From positions 1-37,573 of the forward strand of contig JACQYM010000194.1 in assembly GCA_016208225.1 (NCBI GenBank): DNA of 37,573 nt, in the 5' to 3' direction. The translations under genes and the position numbers were made by a program. The notes under the pieces are model-generated. The model had not been told where the DNA came from. It saw only the letters and a list, made by a program, of their open reading frames with translations, and ran no database searches. The DNA is from Deltaproteobacteria bacterium. Its GTDB lineage: Bacteria > Desulfobacterota > Desulfobulbia > Desulfobulbales > SURF-16. The stretch's first letter is position 1. Every line of letters starts with the position of its first letter. Below are positions 17,015 to 29,766 of this stretch, one piece after another.

Positions 17015-17905
17015 ATGACGTCACAACTTTTTCTGCAATACCTCTTTGCCGGCATAACCTACGGCATCATTTACGCCATTGTGGCCATCGGTTTTAATAT
17101 CATCTACAATACCACCGGCATCATTAATTTTGCCCAGGGCGAATTCGTCATGCTCGGCGGCATGATCGCCATTTCGCTGCATGCCATACTGCCCCTGCCC
17201 CTGGCCATTGGTCTGGCCGTCATCAGCACCATGCTGATCGGCGCCCTGATTGAAATCCTCTTCATCCGCTGGCTGCGGAGTCCTTCCGTGCTCCGCATGA
17301 TCATCATCACCATCGGGCTTTCCATTCTCATCCGGGAAGCGGCCCTGCATATCTGGGGAGAAAACGTTCGCTCGCTGCCCTATTTCAACGGCAACGAAAT
17401 CTCTTCCATTCAGCTGCTGGGCGCCAATATCTCGCCCCAGGTGCTCTGGGTGATCGGCATCTGCTCCATCATGGTCATGCTGCTCAGCCTTTTTTTCAAA
17501 TTCACCTCCCTGGGCCAGGAAATGCGCGCCTGCGCGGCCAACCGGCTGGCCGCTACGCTCTGCGGCATCAGCACAAAAAACATGGTGACATTCTCCTTCA
17601 TGCTCAGTGCCGGCATCGGCGCCCTGGCCGGCTGCGTCGTCTCCCCCATCACCTACACCCAGTATGACAGCGGCACCGCCCTGGCCATCAAGGGCTTCAC
17701 CGTGGCGGTCCTGGGAGGCCTGGGCAACAGCCTGGCGGCCGTGCTGGCCGGCATTCTCCTCGGCGTCATCGAATCCTTCAGCATTTCCGTGGTCCCCCTT
17801 GCCTTTCAGGATGCCATTTCCATCGGCATTCTGCTCATTATCCTCTTTGTCCGGCCCCACGGCTTATTCGGCAGCAGGGAAGCGGCAGGATTAAAGGAAT
17901 TCTGA
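17015..17905 (+). CDS. livH: Branched-chain amino acid ABC transporter permease LivH
   Basis: GITYGIIYAIVAIGFNIIYNTTGIINFAQGEFVMLGGM. Confidence 0.93.
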   Translation: MTSQLFLQYLFAGITYGIIYAIVAIGFNIIYNTTGIINFAQGEFVMLGGMIAISLHAILPLPLAIGLAVISTMLIGALIEILFIRWLRSPSVLRMIIITIGLSILIREAALHIWGENVRSLPYFNGNEISSIQLLGANISPQVLWVIGICSIMVMLLSLFFKFTSLGQEMRACAANRLAATLCGISTKNMVTFSFMLSAGIGALAGCVVSPITYTQYDSGTALAIKGFTVAVLGGLGNSLAAVLAGILLGVIESFSISVVPLAFQDAISIGILLIILFVRPHGLFGSREAAGLKEF

Positions 17906-18969
17906 TGAAGGCCCGTAAATTTTTCCCCATCCTGTTGCTGCTGCTGGTGCTGATCGTTGTGCAGCAGCTGACCCGGCTGACCGGCACCGCCTATTATCTG
18001 ACCCAGATGACCATGACCGCCTATTACGCCCTGCTCGTTATCGGTCTCTGCCTGGTCATGGGCTATGCCGGCCAGATCTCCCTGGGCCATGCCGGTTTTT
18101 TCGCCATCGGCGGCTACACATCGGCCGTGCTCACCACCTTTGATCTCACCCCGCTGCTGGACAAGGGCAACAGTGCCATCGGCTTTCTGACAACCAATGG
18201 CCTGCTTGCCGAGCGCCAGAGCCTGTACGGGGAATCACTGCTTTCCGTCAACCCGTGGCTGGCCTGTGTTGCCGCCCTGCTGCTTACCATCATCATCGCC
18301 TTTTGCATCGGCATTCCGGTCCTGAAATTAAAGGGCCATTACCTGGCCATGGCCACCCTCGGCTTCGGCATCATTATTTACCGTGTCGCCCTGGCCACGG
18401 AAATCTTCGGCGGCGCGGACGGCATTTCCGCGGTGCCCGGTTTCCCCCTGCTGCCGGGCATTGTCGTCAGCGGCGATTTCAGCAACCGGGTGCAGAACTA
18501 TTACATTGCCTGTTGTCTGCTGCTCCTCGGTTTTCTCCTGCTGCAGAATCTGATTGACTCCCGCGTCGGCCGGGCTCTGCGAGCCATCCATGGCTCGGAG
18601 GAGGCGGCCAACGCCATGGGCGTGAATACCGCGCGCTACAAGCTCTATACCTTTGTGGTCAGCGCCGTTTTTGCCGCCCTGGCCGGCATTTTTCTGACGC
18701 ATTACAATGGCGGCATCGGCCCCTCCGAGGCGGGCATCATGAAATCGGTCCGCTATGTTGCCATTGTCGCCATCGGCGGCATGGCGAACCTGTGGGGCGC
18801 CTTGACCATGGCCGCGGTGCTTAATTTTCTCTCCCTGCGCGGCATGTTCGGCTCTTACGATGATGCCGTTTTCGGGGTCATCCTCATCATCATCATGCTT
18901 TTCGCCCCCCAGGGGCTGCTGCGGCGGCAGGTCTGGCAATTTTTCAAGAAATCGGGCTCCGACAACTGA
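17905..18969 (+). CDS. livM: Branched-chain amino acid ABC transporter permease LivM
   Basis: LVMGYAGQISLGHAGFFAIGGYTSA. Confidence 0.93.
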   Translation: MKARKFFPILLLLLVLIVVQQLTRLTGTAYYLTQMTMTAYYALLVIGLCLVMGYAGQISLGHAGFFAIGGYTSAVLTTFDLTPLLDKGNSAIGFLTTNGLLAERQSLYGESLLSVNPWLACVAALLLTIIIAFCIGIPVLKLKGHYLAMATLGFGIIIYRVALATEIFGGADGISAVPGFPLLPGIVVSGDFSNRVQNYYIACCLLLLGFLLLQNLIDSRVGRALRAIHGSEEAANAMGVNTARYKLYTFVVSAVFAALAGIFLTHYNGGIGPSEAGIMKSVRYVAIVAIGGMANLWGALTMAAVLNFLSLRGMFGSYDDAVFGVILIIIMLFAPQGLLRRQVWQFFKKSGSDN

Positions 18970-18981
18970 CAGGGGTGCGCC

Positions 18982-19738
<757 letters not shown>

Positions 19739-19746
<8 letters not shown>

Positions 19747-20461
19747 AATCAAAAATCTCGAAGCCGGCTACGGGAAATTGCGGGTCCTGAAACGCATCTC
19801 CATGCATGTGAACAGCGGTGAAATCGTCACCATCATCGGGGCAAACGGTGCCGGTAAAACCACCCTGCTCTATACCATCGCCGGGATCATCCGGGCCGGG
19901 GCCGGGGAAATTTCCCTGCTGGGCAAAGCGATCAACCAGATCAGCGCTGAAAAAATTGTGGCGGCCGGCTGCTCTCTCGTCCCCGAAGGCCGCCAGGTTT
20001 TCGCCACCATGTCCGTTCGTGAAAATCTCGTCCTGGGCGGCTATGTGCGCTACAAGAAAAACAAAATTAATATCGGCCAGGAACTGCAGTATATTTACGA
20101 TATCTTTCCTGTGCTGCAGGAACGGGAAAACCAGCTGGCCGGCACCCTTTCCGGCGGCGAACAGCAGATGCTGGCCATGGGTCGCGCCCTGATGGCCGGT
20201 CCAAAACTCCTGATGCTCGATGAACCGTCAACAGGGCTGGCGCCGCTGATTGTGAAGAATATTTTCCAGATCATCCAGCGCATCCGGGCCGCGGGCAACA
20301 CCGTGCTGCTCATCGAGCAGAACGCCAAGGCGGCCCTTGCCATCGCCGACCGCGGCTATGTGCTGGAAACAGGCAAATTTATTCTGCAGGGCCCGGCCGA
20401 GGACCTGCTTGTCAACAAGGATGTGCAGCGCGCCTATCTGGGCCGGGAAGTCGAGGCATAG
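19739..20461 (+). CDS. livF: Branched-chain amino acid ABC transporter ATPase LivF
   Basis: MLKIKNLEAGYGKLRVLKRISMHV, GANGAGKTT, LSGGEQQMLAMGRALM; overlaps livG. Confidence 0.95.
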
Positions 20462-20545
20462 GACCCTGCGTTCAGGTTCCGGACCCGTTGTCTACCTGTA
20501 GGCTACCTATTTAAGGTTCCCTTTATTTTGCAATGGAGGCTTAAC

Positions 20546-21844
20546 ATGTACTGGGATCAAGCAACAGAATGCATGCCCCGGGCGGACTTGGAACAACTGC
20601 AGCTGGAGAGGCTCCAGTCCACCCTGTATCGAGTGGCCACCCATGTCCCATTTTATCGTAAAAAATTCAAGGAATTAAAGATCAACCCTGACGGCTTTCG
20701 TTCTTTGGAAGAGCTGCGCACCCTGCCGTTTACCACCAAGGATGATCTGCGCCGCAATTACCCCTACGGGCTCTTTGCCGTCCCCCTGCGCGACGTGGTG
20801 CGGCTGCACGCCTCGTCCGGCACCACCGGTTTGGCCACCGTTGTCGGCTACACCAGAAATGATATTAAAAACTGGTCGGATATGGTGGCGAGAATTCTGA
20901 CGGCCACGGGCGTGGATGCCGATGATGTGGTGCAGATCGCCTTCGGCTACGGCTTGTTTACCGGCGGTTTCGGACTGCATTACGGCGCCGAGCGGGTGGG
21001 GGCCTCCGTCATCCCGATTTCAAGCGGCAACACCAGGCGCCAGATTCAGATCCTGCAGGACTTCAAAACAACGGCCCTGGTCTGCACGCCGAGCTACGCC
21101 CTGCTGCTTGCCGACACGATGCTCGAGATGGACATCAACATCAACGCCCTGCATCTGAAATACGGCCTCTTCGGCGGCGAACCATGGTCGGAGGAGATGC
21201 GGTCGGAAATCAAAAGCAAACTCGGCATCATCGCCACCGACAACTATGGCTTAAGCGAGGTGATGGGCCCGGGAGTTGCCGGCGAATGCAGCCTGTGCAA
21301 CGGTCTGCACATCAATGAAGATCATTTTATCGTTGAGGTCATCAACCCGAATACCCTGGAACCGGTAGCGCCCGGGGAGCTGGGTGAACTTGTTTTCACC
21401 ACCATCACCAAGGAAGCATTTCCCGTTATCCGGTACCGGACCCGTGACCTTGCCCGGCTCATCCTGGACCCGTGTCCCTGCGGCCGGACATTCCGCCGCA
21501 TGACCCGCGTCATCGGCCGCACCGATGATATGCTGATCATCAAAGGGGTGAATGTCTATCCCCTGCAGATTGAATCAATCCTGTTTGATATCGAAGGAAC
21601 GGAACCCCATTATCAGATCATCGTCGAACGTGAAGGCCGCCTGGATAAGGTAACGGTGCTGGTTGAAGTTGTTGAATCGATCTTTTTTGACCAGATGAAA
21701 AAACAGCGGCAGCTCGTGGAGCTCATCAAGAAAAGGCTGGCAACCGAACTCGGCATCGGCGTCGAGGTGAAGCTCGTTGAGGAAAAATCCCTGGAGCGTT
21801 TTGAAGGCAAGGCAAAACGGGTGATCGATAAACGGACGTTATAA
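20546..21844 (+). CDS. paaK: Phenylacetate-CoA ligase (copy 2)
   Basis: [24 protein letters not shown]..., [21 protein letters not shown] upstream of the ATG at 20546. Confidence 0.93.
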   Translation: MYWDQATECMPRADLEQLQLERLQSTLYRVATHVPFYRKKFKELKINPDGFRSLEELRTLPFTTKDDLRRNYPYGLFAVPLRDVVRLHASSGTTGLATVVGYTRNDIKNWSDMVARILTATGVDADDVVQIAFGYGLFTGGFGLHYGAERVGASVIPISSGNTRRQIQILQDFKTTALVCTPSYALLLADTMLEMDININALHLKYGLFGGEPWSEEMRSEIKSKLGIIATDNYGLSEVMGPGVAGECSLCNGLHINEDHFIVEVINPNTLEPVAPGELGELVFTTITKEAFPVIRYRTRDLARLILDPCPCGRTFRRMTRVIGRTDDMLIIKGVNVYPLQIESILFDIEGTEPHYQIIVEREGRLDKVTVLVEVVESIFFDQMKKQRQLVELIKKRLATELGIGVEVKLVEEKSLERFEGKAKRVIDKRTL

Positions 21845-21851
21845 AATAAAA

Positions 21852-21880
21852 AAACCCACCGGTTCCGGTGGGTTTTTTTT
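21852..21880. terminator. Bidirectional intrinsic terminator between convergent paaK and csp
   Basis: aaacccaccgg-ttccggtgggtttttttt with A tract on the other side. Confidence 0.9.
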
Positions 21881-21903
21881 AAAATAAGTATGTCAGAATG
21901 GGA

Positions 21904-22104
21904 TCAGATCTTTTTGACGTTGGCAGCAGCCGGGCCTTTCTGGCCATCTACAATATCAAATTCAACCCGCTGTCCTTCGTTTAATGTCTTGAAACCTTCC
22001 TCTTTGATTGCGGAAAAATGCACGAATACATCATCTCCATCTTCACGCTCAATAAACCCGAATCCTTTTGATTCATTAAACCATTTCACTTTACCTTGCA
22101 CCAT
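21904..22104 (-). CDS. Cold-shock protein
   Basis: [66 protein letters not shown]. Confidence 0.96.
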   Translation of the reverse strand: MVQGKVKWFNESKGFGFIEREDGDDVFVHFSAIKEEGFKTLNEGQRVEFDIVDGQKGPAAANVKKI

Positions 22105-22394
22105 TACTGCTCCTTCATTCCTATGAGGAATCATTTAAAAAAAATTAACGTATACAGATTTCTCATAGTCACTCGGTTTGACCATCCTTTTTTAGTGAGG
22201 ATACGATCTGGAACTCTGACTAAAAAGAACTGTACCACTAACCTTATTATCAAATAACAAAAGAATGGAAGCAAGGCAAATAATTTCTTGTGGTAGCCCG
22301 CAAAAAAAAGAAAAAAATCTTGGCAGCCGGCAAAAAAGGAAAATTCCGGCACATTCCGGCCGGTTGAGAAGAGGCTTTCCCTGGGTATAAAACA

Positions 22395-22431
22395 GAAATG
22401 CCCGAGCAGATAATCTGTTCGGGCATTTCCT
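22395..22431 (-). terminator. Probable terminator downstream of rplQ
   Basis: gaaatgcccga-gcagataatctgt-tcgggcatttc, T-rich on the minus strand after the stem. Confidence 0.7.
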
Positions 22432-22459
22432 TGATACATAGCAACTATTGATGCTGTTT

Positions 22460-22840
22460 TTATGCTTCAGCCTCTTTTGCCGGCTGATAATTCACCAGTT
22501 CAAGTATGGCCATGGGCGCCGCATCACCGTTGCGGTTGCCGGTCTGAATAATGCGGGTATAGCCGCCATTGCGGTCCTGATATTCCTCTCTGAGTTTCTC
22601 AAAGAGTTTAGCGACAACTTTTGTATCACGGATAACGGCTAAAGCCTGCCGTCTGGCATGGAGATCGCCACGCTTGGCCAGGGTGATCATTTTGTCGGCA
22701 ACCTTCCGAATTTCTTTGGCTTTCGGTGTGGTTGTCACAATTCGTTCGTGCTCAAGCAGAGAAGTAACCATGTTACGCACCATGGCCTTTCTATGGGGTG
22801 TGGTTCTGCCAAGTCTTCTTCCTGTATTCCTGTGCTTCAT
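22460..22840 (-). CDS. rplQ: 50S ribosomal protein L17
   Basis: [28 protein letters not shown]. Confidence 0.97.
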   Translation of the reverse strand: MKHRNTGRRLGRTTPHRKAMVRNMVTSLLEHERIVTTTPKAKEIRKVADKMITLAKRGDLHARRQALAVIRDTKVVAKLFEKLREEYQDRNGGYTRIIQTGNRNGDAAPMAILELVNYQPAKEAEA

Positions 22841-22852
22841 TGCATTACCTCT

Positions 22853-23911
22853 TTATTCATCCTGATCTTCAACGGATGAAGACGATGCAGGCGGTTCCCA
22901 TTTGTCAATCTTCATGCCAAGTGAAAGTTCCATTTGCTGCAGAAGCTGTTTGATTTCATTCAGGGACTTACGCCCGAAATTTTTCGTTTTCAGCATTTCC
23001 TCCTCGGTTTTCTGGACAAGCTCACCGATATAGGTTATCTGCGCATTACGAAGGCAATTTGCAGATCTGACGGAAAGTTCCAAATCTTCAACACTTTTTG
23101 AGAGATTCGGGTTGATCGCTTTGGTCTCTTTCACATCAAATTTTATTTCTTCAGCGTGTTCAATCTGATCTTCATTAAAGTTAATAAAGACCGTCATCTG
23201 CTCCTTGAGAATTTTGGCTGCAAATGCCAGGGCATCCTCAGGTTTCACACTGCCGTCGGTATGAATTTCCATGGTCAGCTTGTCATAATCGGTGCGTTGG
23301 CCGACGCGGGCCTGGCTGATCAGGGTGGTGACCTTACGGATCGGCGTAAAAATAGCATCAATGGGAATAACGCCGACACTCTGCTCTTCCGTCTTGTTTT
23401 TTTCAGCCGGCGAATAGCCCTTACCCCATTTGACCTCAAGTTCCGCGATAAAATTTCCGTCACCGGTAATGGTGCAGATATGCTTATCGGGGTTCATCAC
23501 CTCGACCGCATTGCCGCCCATGATATCAGCGGCGGTTACCGTGCCTTTATCGCGCTTTTCAATCTTAACCGTGGCTGAATTGTCGGAATTGAGCTTTAAA
23601 CGCACTTCCTTTAAATTCAGGATAATCTCCGTTACATCTTCCAGGATGCCGGGAAGAGTGGAAAATTCATGCAGTGCGCCATCAATTTTAACGGTCGTAA
23701 TCGCAGCACCCTGAACAGAAGAGAGCAGTATACGGCGCAATCCATTACCAATGGTGGTCGCAAAGCCTCTTTCCAAAGGCTGGCAAACAAATTTCCCATA
23801 ATTTTCAGTATGAGTTTCATGATCGACTTCCAAAGGATTGGGAGTGATGAGATCATGCCAGTTGCGATAAAATGGAGTCGTTTCTTGTGTCAAGATTTCC
23901 TCATTTGCCAT
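22853..23911 (-). CDS. rpoA: RNA polymerase alpha subunit
   Basis: [28 protein letters not shown]-terminal alphaCTD. Confidence 0.97.
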   Translation of the reverse strand: MANEEILTQETTPFYRNWHDLITPNPLEVDHETHTENYGKFVCQPLERGFATTIGNGLRRILLSSVQGAAITTVKIDGALHEFSTLPGILEDVTEIILNLKEVRLKLNSDNSATVKIEKRDKGTVTAADIMGGNAVEVMNPDKHICTITGDGNFIAELEVKWGKGYSPAEKNKTEEQSVGVIPIDAIFTPIRKVTTLISQARVGQRTDYDKLTMEIHTDGSVKPEDALAFAAKILKEQMTVFINFNEDQIEHAEEIKFDVKETKAINPNLSKSVEDLELSVRSANCLRNAQITYIGELVQKTEEEMLKTKNFGRKSLNEIKQLLQQMELSLGMKIDKWEPPASSSSVEDQDE

Positions 23912-23959
23912 CTTATTTCTCTTGCTGTAATTTCCGAATGATAGAGTTAAAAACTCTTA

Positions 23960-24589
23960 TTATTTGGAATAAAGTTCAACAATCAGTTGCTCCTGAATCG
24001 GCATTGTGATTTCCTGGCGATCTGGGAGTGCTTTTACCTTACCGGTGTAATTTTTCTGATCCAGTTCGAGCCAATTGGGTACTCCACGTCTTGCCACTGC
24101 TTCAAGGCTGTCATTAATTGTTTCTATCTTCCGGCTTTTTTCACGGATAGATATCACATCGTTTACAGAAATAAGAAATGAAGGAACATTCACAGTTCTA
24201 CTGTTCACCGTGATATGATTATGCTTAACCAGCTGCCTGGCCTGGGTCCGTGATGAGGCATAGCCAAGCCTGAAAATGGTGTTATCCAAACGTCTTTCAA
24301 GATAAACAAGAAGATTTTCGCCGGTTACACCCTTTGCACGCTCAGCCATGGAGAAATATCTCCTGAACTGTCCTTCAAGCATGCCGTAGATGCGGCGAAC
24401 CTTCTGTTTTTCCCGCAGCTGAATTGAATAGTCGGACACTTTTCTCATTCTCGCCTGACCGTGCTGGCCGGGAGGAAATGAACGTTTTTCAAATGAACAT
24501 TTATCGGAATAGCATCTGTCCCCTTTCAGAAACAGCTTTAACTTTTCTCTCCGGCATTGCCGGCAGACTGAACCTCTATATCTGGCCAA
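23960..24589 (-). CDS. rpsD: 30S ribosomal protein S4
   Basis: [36 protein letters not shown]. Confidence 0.97.
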   Translation of the reverse strand: MARYRGSVCRQCRREKLKLFLKGDRCYSDKCSFEKRSFPPGQHGQARMRKVSDYSIQLREKQKVRRIYGMLEGQFRRYFSMAERAKGVTGENLLVYLERRLDNTIFRLGYASSRTQARQLVKHNHITVNSRTVNVPSFLISVNDVISIREKSRKIETINDSLEAVARRGVPNWLELDQKNYTGKVKALPDRQEITMPIQEQLIVELYSK

Positions 24590-24651
24590 TTTATCCCTCC
24601 GTTATTACTGTTCAATAACGTTGCAGGTCGCAATATTATATTAAAATTAAA

Positions 24652-25041
24652 CTAAACCCTTCTTCTCTTAGGAGGTTTGCAGCCATTGTGGGGTACAGGT
24701 GTAACATCACAAATCCTGCTGACTTCAAACCCAACAACCTGCAAAGCACGTATGGCAGCCTCACGGCCGGGACCGGGGCCCGTCACATTTATTTCAACTT
24801 TACGCATTCCGTGATCCATGGCCACCTTTGCCGCGGTTTCAACGGCATTCTGCGCGGCAAAAGGTGTACTTTTCCGTGACCCCTTGAATCCAAGCACACC
24901 GGAACTGGACCAGGATATTACATTACCCTGTTTATCGGTAATGGAAATCAGGGTATTATTGAATGTGGATTTGATATGGGCAATACCCTCAGGCACATTC
25001 TTCTTTTCTTTGCGTTTTGTTTTCTTTTTCGGACTGGCCAT
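24652..25041 (-). CDS. rpsK: 30S ribosomal protein S11
   Basis: [18 protein letters not shown]...[10 protein letters not shown]. Confidence 0.97.
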   Translation of the reverse strand: MASPKKKTKRKEKKNVPEGIAHIKSTFNNTLISITDKQGNVISWSSSGVLGFKGSRKSTPFAAQNAVETAAKVAMDHGMRKVEINVTGPGPGREAAIRALQVVGFEVSRICDVTPVPHNGCKPPKRRRV

Positions 25042-25085
25042 TTATATCTCCTGTTCAGGTCCGTTGATATTCAATCTGAACTATT

Positions 25086-25454
25086 TTATTTCTTGCGTGT
25101 TCCGGCAGCACGTCGCGGTCCCTTGCGAGTCCTGGCGTTGGTTTTCGTGCGCTGTCCCCGGCAGGGGAGTCCGCGCCGATGCCTTATGCCGCGGTAGCAG
25201 CCAAGGTCCATCAAACGCTTGATATCAAGCGCAACCTCACGTCTCTTATCGCCTTCGACCGGATAATGATCATCAATAACCTTTCTGATGCGAACTGCGT
25301 CATCGTCTGTCAGATCATCGCTGCTAGAAGTGTACGCTAACCCGACTTCATCAAGTATTTTGCGGGATGTGGTGCGGCCGATACCGTAAATATAGGTAAG
25401 GGCAATTTCCAAATGTTTATTTTTGGGCAAATCAACGCCTGCTATACGAGCCAA
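25086..25454 (-). CDS. rpsM: 30S ribosomal protein S13
   Basis: [26 protein letters not shown]...[18 protein letters not shown]. Confidence 0.97.
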   Translation of the reverse strand: MARIAGVDLPKNKHLEIALTYIYGIGRTTSRKILDEVGLAYTSSSDDLTDDDAVRIRKVIDDHYPVEGDKRREVALDIKRLMDLGCYRGIRHRRGLPCRGQRTKTNARTRKGPRRAAGTRKK

Positions 25455-25480
25455 GGTCTACCTCCTCATTCAATTTTCGA

Positions 25481-25594
25481 CTATCCTTGCCGTTGTTTAT
25501 GCTTCTTAACCTTACAAGAAACCCGCACTACACCCTTCCGTTTAAAAACCTTGCAATCACTGCATATCTTTTTTACCGATGTACGAACTTTCAT
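25481..25594 (-). CDS. rpmJ: 50S ribosomal protein L36 (absent from supplied ORF track)
   Basis: [37 protein letters not shown], 37 aa, C-C-C-H zinc pattern. Confidence 0.95.
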   Translation of the reverse strand: MKVRTSVKKICSDCKVFKRKGVVRVSCKVKKHKQRQG

Positions 25595-25596
25595 AA

Positions 25597-25842
25597 TTAT
25601 TCCCTGCGATTATTTCTATTTTGACTTCTTGCCCTGAATGTTACCCGCCCCCTGGTCAAATCATAGGGTGAGAGTTCAACGGTTACGCGGTCACCAGGCA
25701 AAATTTTGATAAAATGCATCCTCATCTTACCTGAAATATGCGCGAGTATCTTATGACCATTATCCAGTTCGACACGAAACATCGCATTAGGTAATGGTTC
25801 TATAATTGTTCCTTCAACTGTAATGGCTTCTTCCTTCGCCAT
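25597..25842 (-). CDS. infA: Translation initiation factor IF-1
   Basis: [70 protein letters not shown]. Confidence 0.96.
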   Translation of the reverse strand: MAKEEAITVEGTIIEPLPNAMFRVELDNGHKILAHISGKMRMHFIKILPGDRVTVELSPYDLTRGRVTFRARSQNRNNRRE

Positions 25843-25963
25843 AAATTATGCCATCCTCACAAATATCGAGCGCAAAACTCAAACGATTAACAAATGAAAA
25901 AATGAATTTAACATTATAACCTATTTCGTTTTTATTTTCCAGCCAATTTGTTGTTAAATCGTT

Positions 25964-26725
25964 TTAAATACCTTTACTGAGTATCAGCGGTCCGTTTTCC
26001 GTCACGGCAACGGAATGTTCGAAATGTGCAGAAAGTTTTCTGTCACAGGTTACAACAGTCCATCCGTCGCCCAGGATTTTCACTTCATGGGTGCCGGCGT
26101 TCACCATGGGCTCGATGGCGAGCACCATCCCGGCCATCAATTTAGGGGATCTGCCGCTGCGGGAGTAATTCGGAATTTCTGGTGGCTCATGCAAATGCTG
26201 GCCGATCCCATGTCCGACAAACTGGCGGACAACCGAAAACCCTTTTCCCTCCACATAACCCTGCACAGCTTGCGAAATATCGGCAATTCTCTTGCCAACC
26301 TGCACCTGCTCGATTGCCTTGTCCAAGGACTCCCTGGTTACGCGCAGCAGCCTTTCCGCATCAGGATCGATGATGCCGACCGGCACGGTGACAGCGGCAT
26401 CGCCATAATAGCCTTTATACTTGACCCCAAAGTCGATGCTGAGGATATCGCCCTCTTTTAAAACAACTTTGCGGGCAGGGATGCCATGCACCACCTGTTC
26501 ATTCAATGAAACACAAAGGCTACCGGGAAATCCCCGATAACCTTTGAACGCCGGCTCCGCATTATTTTTTCGGGCATAACTCTCAGCCAGCTTATCGAGC
26601 TGCAAGGTGTTGACGCCAGGGGCTATATGCTCCTGCAGCATGGACAGGGCTCCTGCGACAATCTGGTTTGCTTCCAGCATGATTTCCAGCTCGGAAGCAG
26701 ACTTCAAAATGATTGATGAAGCCAT
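25964..26725 (-). CDS. map: Methionine aminopeptidase type I
   Basis: VNLNEQ-type motif CVSLNEQVVHGIPA, GHGIGQHLHEPPEIPNY. Confidence 0.95.
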   Translation of the reverse strand: MASSIILKSASELEIMLEANQIVAGALSMLQEHIAPGVNTLQLDKLAESYARKNNAEPAFKGYRGFPGSLCVSLNEQVVHGIPARKVVLKEGDILSIDFGVKYKGYYGDAAVTVPVGIIDPDAERLLRVTRESLDKAIEQVQVGKRIADISQAVQGYVEGKGFSVVRQFVGHGIGQHLHEPPEIPNYSRSGRSPKLMAGMVLAIEPMVNAGTHEVKILGDGWTVVTCDRKLSAHFEHSVAVTENGPLILSKGI

Positions 26726-26740
26726 AGGAATATGCGTGCC

Positions 26741-28051
26741 CTATCGTCTGCCCTTAATGCGTCCGGTCTTCAAAAATCCATCATAATTGCGCGATATCGA
26801 ATGGGATTCAATTTGCGACAAAGTATCCAAGGCAACACCAACAACAATCAACAGGGCGGTGCCGCCAAAATAAAAAGGCACATTCAACTTGTTAATGAGC
26901 AGGGTCGGCAGCACACAAACAAGACTTACATAGATAGCGCCTATGACCGTCAAGCGGGTAATAATTTTATCGATGAACTCGGCGGTTTTTTTGCCGGGTC
27001 TGACTCCGGGGACAAAGCCGCCGTGCTTTTTCAGGTTCTCGGAAACATCGATCGGATTAAACGTTACCGCCGTATAAAAAAAACAGAAGAATACGATCAG
27101 GGCCACATACATCAGGGTGTGCAATGGGCTGCCCCATGCCAGTTTTGATGTGACTTCCTGCACCCAGTCGATTTTGATAAAGCCGCCGATGGTGGCCGGA
27201 AACATCATGATGGATGAGGCAAAAATCGGCGGAATTACCCCTGATATGTTGATTTTCAGCGGCAGATGCGATCTCTGTCCGCCATACATCTGCCTGCCGA
27301 TCATCCTTTTCGCGTACTGGATCGGTATTCTGCGCTGGGACGTCTCAAAAAATATGATAATGGCAATGACAGCCGCCATCATGGCCAACAGAATCGGCAG
27401 AAAAATCACCGTGATTTCGCCGGACCCGATCATTTTAAATGTATTGACGATGGCGGCAGGCATCCTGGCAACAATGCCGGCAAAAATAATCATGGAGATG
27501 CCGTTACCGATGCCGCGTTCGGTCATCTGTTCGCCGAGCCACATGATAAACGCCGTGCCCGATGTCAATGTCAGCATGGTCATCAACCTGAATGACCAGC
27601 CCGGGTCGATGACGATCATTTCAGTGCCGACCGGGGCAACCATGCCTTCCAGACCGGTGCTGATCATCAAGCCTTGAATCAGACTCAAACCGACCGTGGC
27701 GTACCTGGTATACTGGGTGATTTTGCGCCGTCCGGCCTCACCTTCCTTTGACAATGCCTCAAGCTGCGGGACAACAACGGTCAACAGCTGAAAGATAATG
27801 GATGCACTGATGTACGGCATGATGCGCAGAGCGAAAATCGAAAAATTCTCAAGCGCCTCGCCGGAAAACATATTGAACCTGCCAAAGAGGGTGCTGGCAT
27901 TTTTTTCAAAAAAAGAAGCCAGGGCTTCACCGTTGATTCCCGGGGTGGGGATCTGTACACCGGCACGATAAACGGCAAGCATCAGAAGGGTGAATGTAAT
28001 CCTCTTTCTTAATTCAGGGATATTGGCAACACTTTGCAGGGCACCGGCCAT
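26741..28051 (-). CDS. secY: Preprotein translocase subunit SecY
   Basis: 10-TM protein; IPELRKRITFTLLMLAVYRAGVQIPTPGI. Confidence 0.96.
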   Translation of the reverse strand: MAGALQSVANIPELRKRITFTLLMLAVYRAGVQIPTPGINGEALASFFEKNASTLFGRFNMFSGEALENFSIFALRIMPYISASIIFQLLTVVVPQLEALSKEGEAGRRKITQYTRYATVGLSLIQGLMISTGLEGMVAPVGTEMIVIDPGWSFRLMTMLTLTSGTAFIMWLGEQMTERGIGNGISMIIFAGIVARMPAAIVNTFKMIGSGEITVIFLPILLAMMAAVIAIIIFFETSQRRIPIQYAKRMIGRQMYGGQRSHLPLKINISGVIPPIFASSIMMFPATIGGFIKIDWVQEVTSKLAWGSPLHTLMYVALIVFFCFFYTAVTFNPIDVSENLKKHGGFVPGVRPGKKTAEFIDKIITRLTVIGAIYVSLVCVLPTLLINKLNVPFYFGGTALLIVVGVALDTLSQIESHSISRNYDGFLKTGRIKGRR

Positions 28052-28064
28052 TCTAATCCTCTTC

Positions 28065-28505
28065 CTAACCCTCTATGGTTCCGCCGGCGTTTTCAATTTT
28101 CCGGCGTGCGCTTTCACTGACCTTATCAACGGCAACAACAAATTTTTTGGTAAGTTCGCCTTCGCCGAGAATTTTGACAAAATTATCCTTGGCGCGGATA
28201 AGACCGGCGGCAACCAAAACCTGCCTGTCGACTTTTATGCCGGCGTCAAGTCTGTCAAGTTCCTTGACATTGACCACGGCATATTCCTTGCGGAAAACAT
28301 TATTAAAACCGCGTTTGGGCAGACGCCTCTGCAGGGGCATCTGGCCGCCTTCAAAGCCGGGTTTGATACCGCTGCCTGAACGGGCCTTGAAACCTTTATG
28401 TCCGCGTCCCGCCGTTTTGCCGTGACCGGTTCCCGGTCCCCTGCCCACGCGCTTTCTCTGCTTGGTTGAACCCTTCTGGGGGGATAAGTTCGATAAAGAG
28501 AGCAT
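28065..28505 (-). CDS. rplO: 50S ribosomal protein L15
   Basis: GSTKQRKRVGRGPGTGHGKTAGRGHKGFKARSG. Confidence 0.97.
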   Translation of the reverse strand: MLSLSNLSPQKGSTKQRKRVGRGPGTGHGKTAGRGHKGFKARSGSGIKPGFEGGQMPLQRRLPKRGFNNVFRKEYAVVNVKELDRLDAGIKVDRQVLVAAGLIRAKDNFVKILGEGELTKKFVVAVDKVSESARRKIENAGGTIEG

Positions 28506-28687
28506 TATATTTCCTCCACTTCAACCAGGTGTTGAACCTTTCTTATCATACCCCGGATCTCGGGGGTGTCTTTGCGAACAATTGTTTTGTTCGTTTTGGT
28601 CAGACCCAGACCCGTGGCAGTAGCACGAATTTTCTCCGTGCTGCCGATCACGCTCTTTTTCAAAGTAATTTTCAGTTCATTCGCCAT
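28505..28687 (-). CDS. rpmD: 50S ribosomal protein L30
   Basis: MANELKITLKKSVIGSTEKIRATATGLGLTKTNKTIVRKDTPEIRGMI. Confidence 0.95.
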   Translation of the reverse strand: MANELKITLKKSVIGSTEKIRATATGLGLTKTNKTIVRKDTPEIRGMIRKVQHLVEVEEI

Positions 28688-28797
28688 GACCATACCTATG
28701 GATAACTAATCGCACTTTCCAATACGGAAAAAATTATGCGGGAAATAAAAGAGTTAGAATCATTGCACTGACTGATGCAGACAATGAACAAAACTTG

Positions 28798-29304
28798 TTA
28801 AGAGAGCATTTCCTCAACTGTCAGGCCGCGCAGTTTTGCAATTTTTTCAGCACTGCGCAATTTCCGCAAGCCGTCAAGGGTTGCTTTAACAAGGTTATGA
28901 GGATTATGAGATCCAAGACATTTGGTCAGAATATTCTGTACGCCTGCCGCCTCAAGAACGGCGCGCACTGCTCCACCAGCGATGACGCCTGTTCCTGCGG
29001 ATGCGGGCTTGAGCATGACCTTGCCGGCGCCGAATCTGCCGTTAGTCTCGTGGGGTATGCTTATTTCATTGATGGCCACAGGTTTCATATCCTTGCGTGC
29101 CTTTTCGACCCCTTTGCGAATCGCTTCAGGCACCTGATTTGCTTTGCCGAGACCATAACCGACATTGCCCTTGCCATCACCCACCACAACAATCGCACTG
29201 AAGCTGAAACGGCGTCCGCCTTTTACAACTTTAGCAACCCTGTTGATGTAAACAATCTTTTCAATAAGCTGATCATCAATCTTATCGCTTTTAAAATCGG
29301 CCAA
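28798..29304 (-). CDS. rpsE: 30S ribosomal protein S5
   Basis: [37 protein letters not shown]. Confidence 0.97.
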   Translation of the reverse strand: MADFKSDKIDDQLIEKIVYINRVAKVVKGGRRFSFSAIVVVGDGKGNVGYGLGKANQVPEAIRKGVEKARKDMKPVAINEISIPHETNGRFGAGKVMLKPASAGTGVIAGGAVRAVLEAAGVQNILTKCLGSHNPHNLVKATLDGLRKLRSAEKIAKLRGLTVEEMLS

Positions 29305-29366
29305 CTTACACCCCCAACAGTTCCATATAATTAAAATGAATCATGCCTGACTCGATTTACACACCC

Positions 29367-29732
29367 TTAAAACTCAAGGCCGCCCTCCCGGGCGCCATCG
29401 GACAAGGCCTTGACGCGGCCGATATAAATATATCCGCCCCGGTCAAAGACCACCTTGTCAATTCCGTTTTCTTTCGCTTTCTGCGCCAGAAGGACCCCGA
29501 CCTGATGGGCTTTTGCAATCTTGCCTTTTTCATCGACAGGTGCAAAGGACTTATCACATGTGGACATGGCACACATGGTGTGGCCGGCCACATCGTCAAT
29601 AACCTGGGCATAGATATGTTTCGAACTTTTAAAAACACGCAGGCGTGGTCGTTCAGCAGTACCCAAAATCTTTTTTCTAATTCTTTTGATACGCTTGTCG
29701 CGTGCTACAGTCTTCTGATTTGTTCTCGCCAT
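29367..29732 (-). CDS. rplR: 50S ribosomal protein L18
   Basis: RIRKKILGTAERPRLRVFKSSKHIYAQVIDD...FDRGGYIYIGRVKALSDGAREGGLEF. Confidence 0.97.
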   Translation of the reverse strand: MARTNQKTVARDKRIKRIRKKILGTAERPRLRVFKSSKHIYAQVIDDVAGHTMCAMSTCDKSFAPVDEKGKIAKAHQVGVLLAQKAKENGIDKVVFDRGGYIYIGRVKALSDGAREGGLEF

Positions 29733-29766
29733 TGTTATAACCTAAATTAATGCAAAAGTTTCTCTG

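Noticed and set aside
22131-22439. 102-aa minus-strand ORF between csp and rplQ
   Set aside because: Covers a probable terminator and low-complexity A/T-rich stretches; no conserved domain recognised
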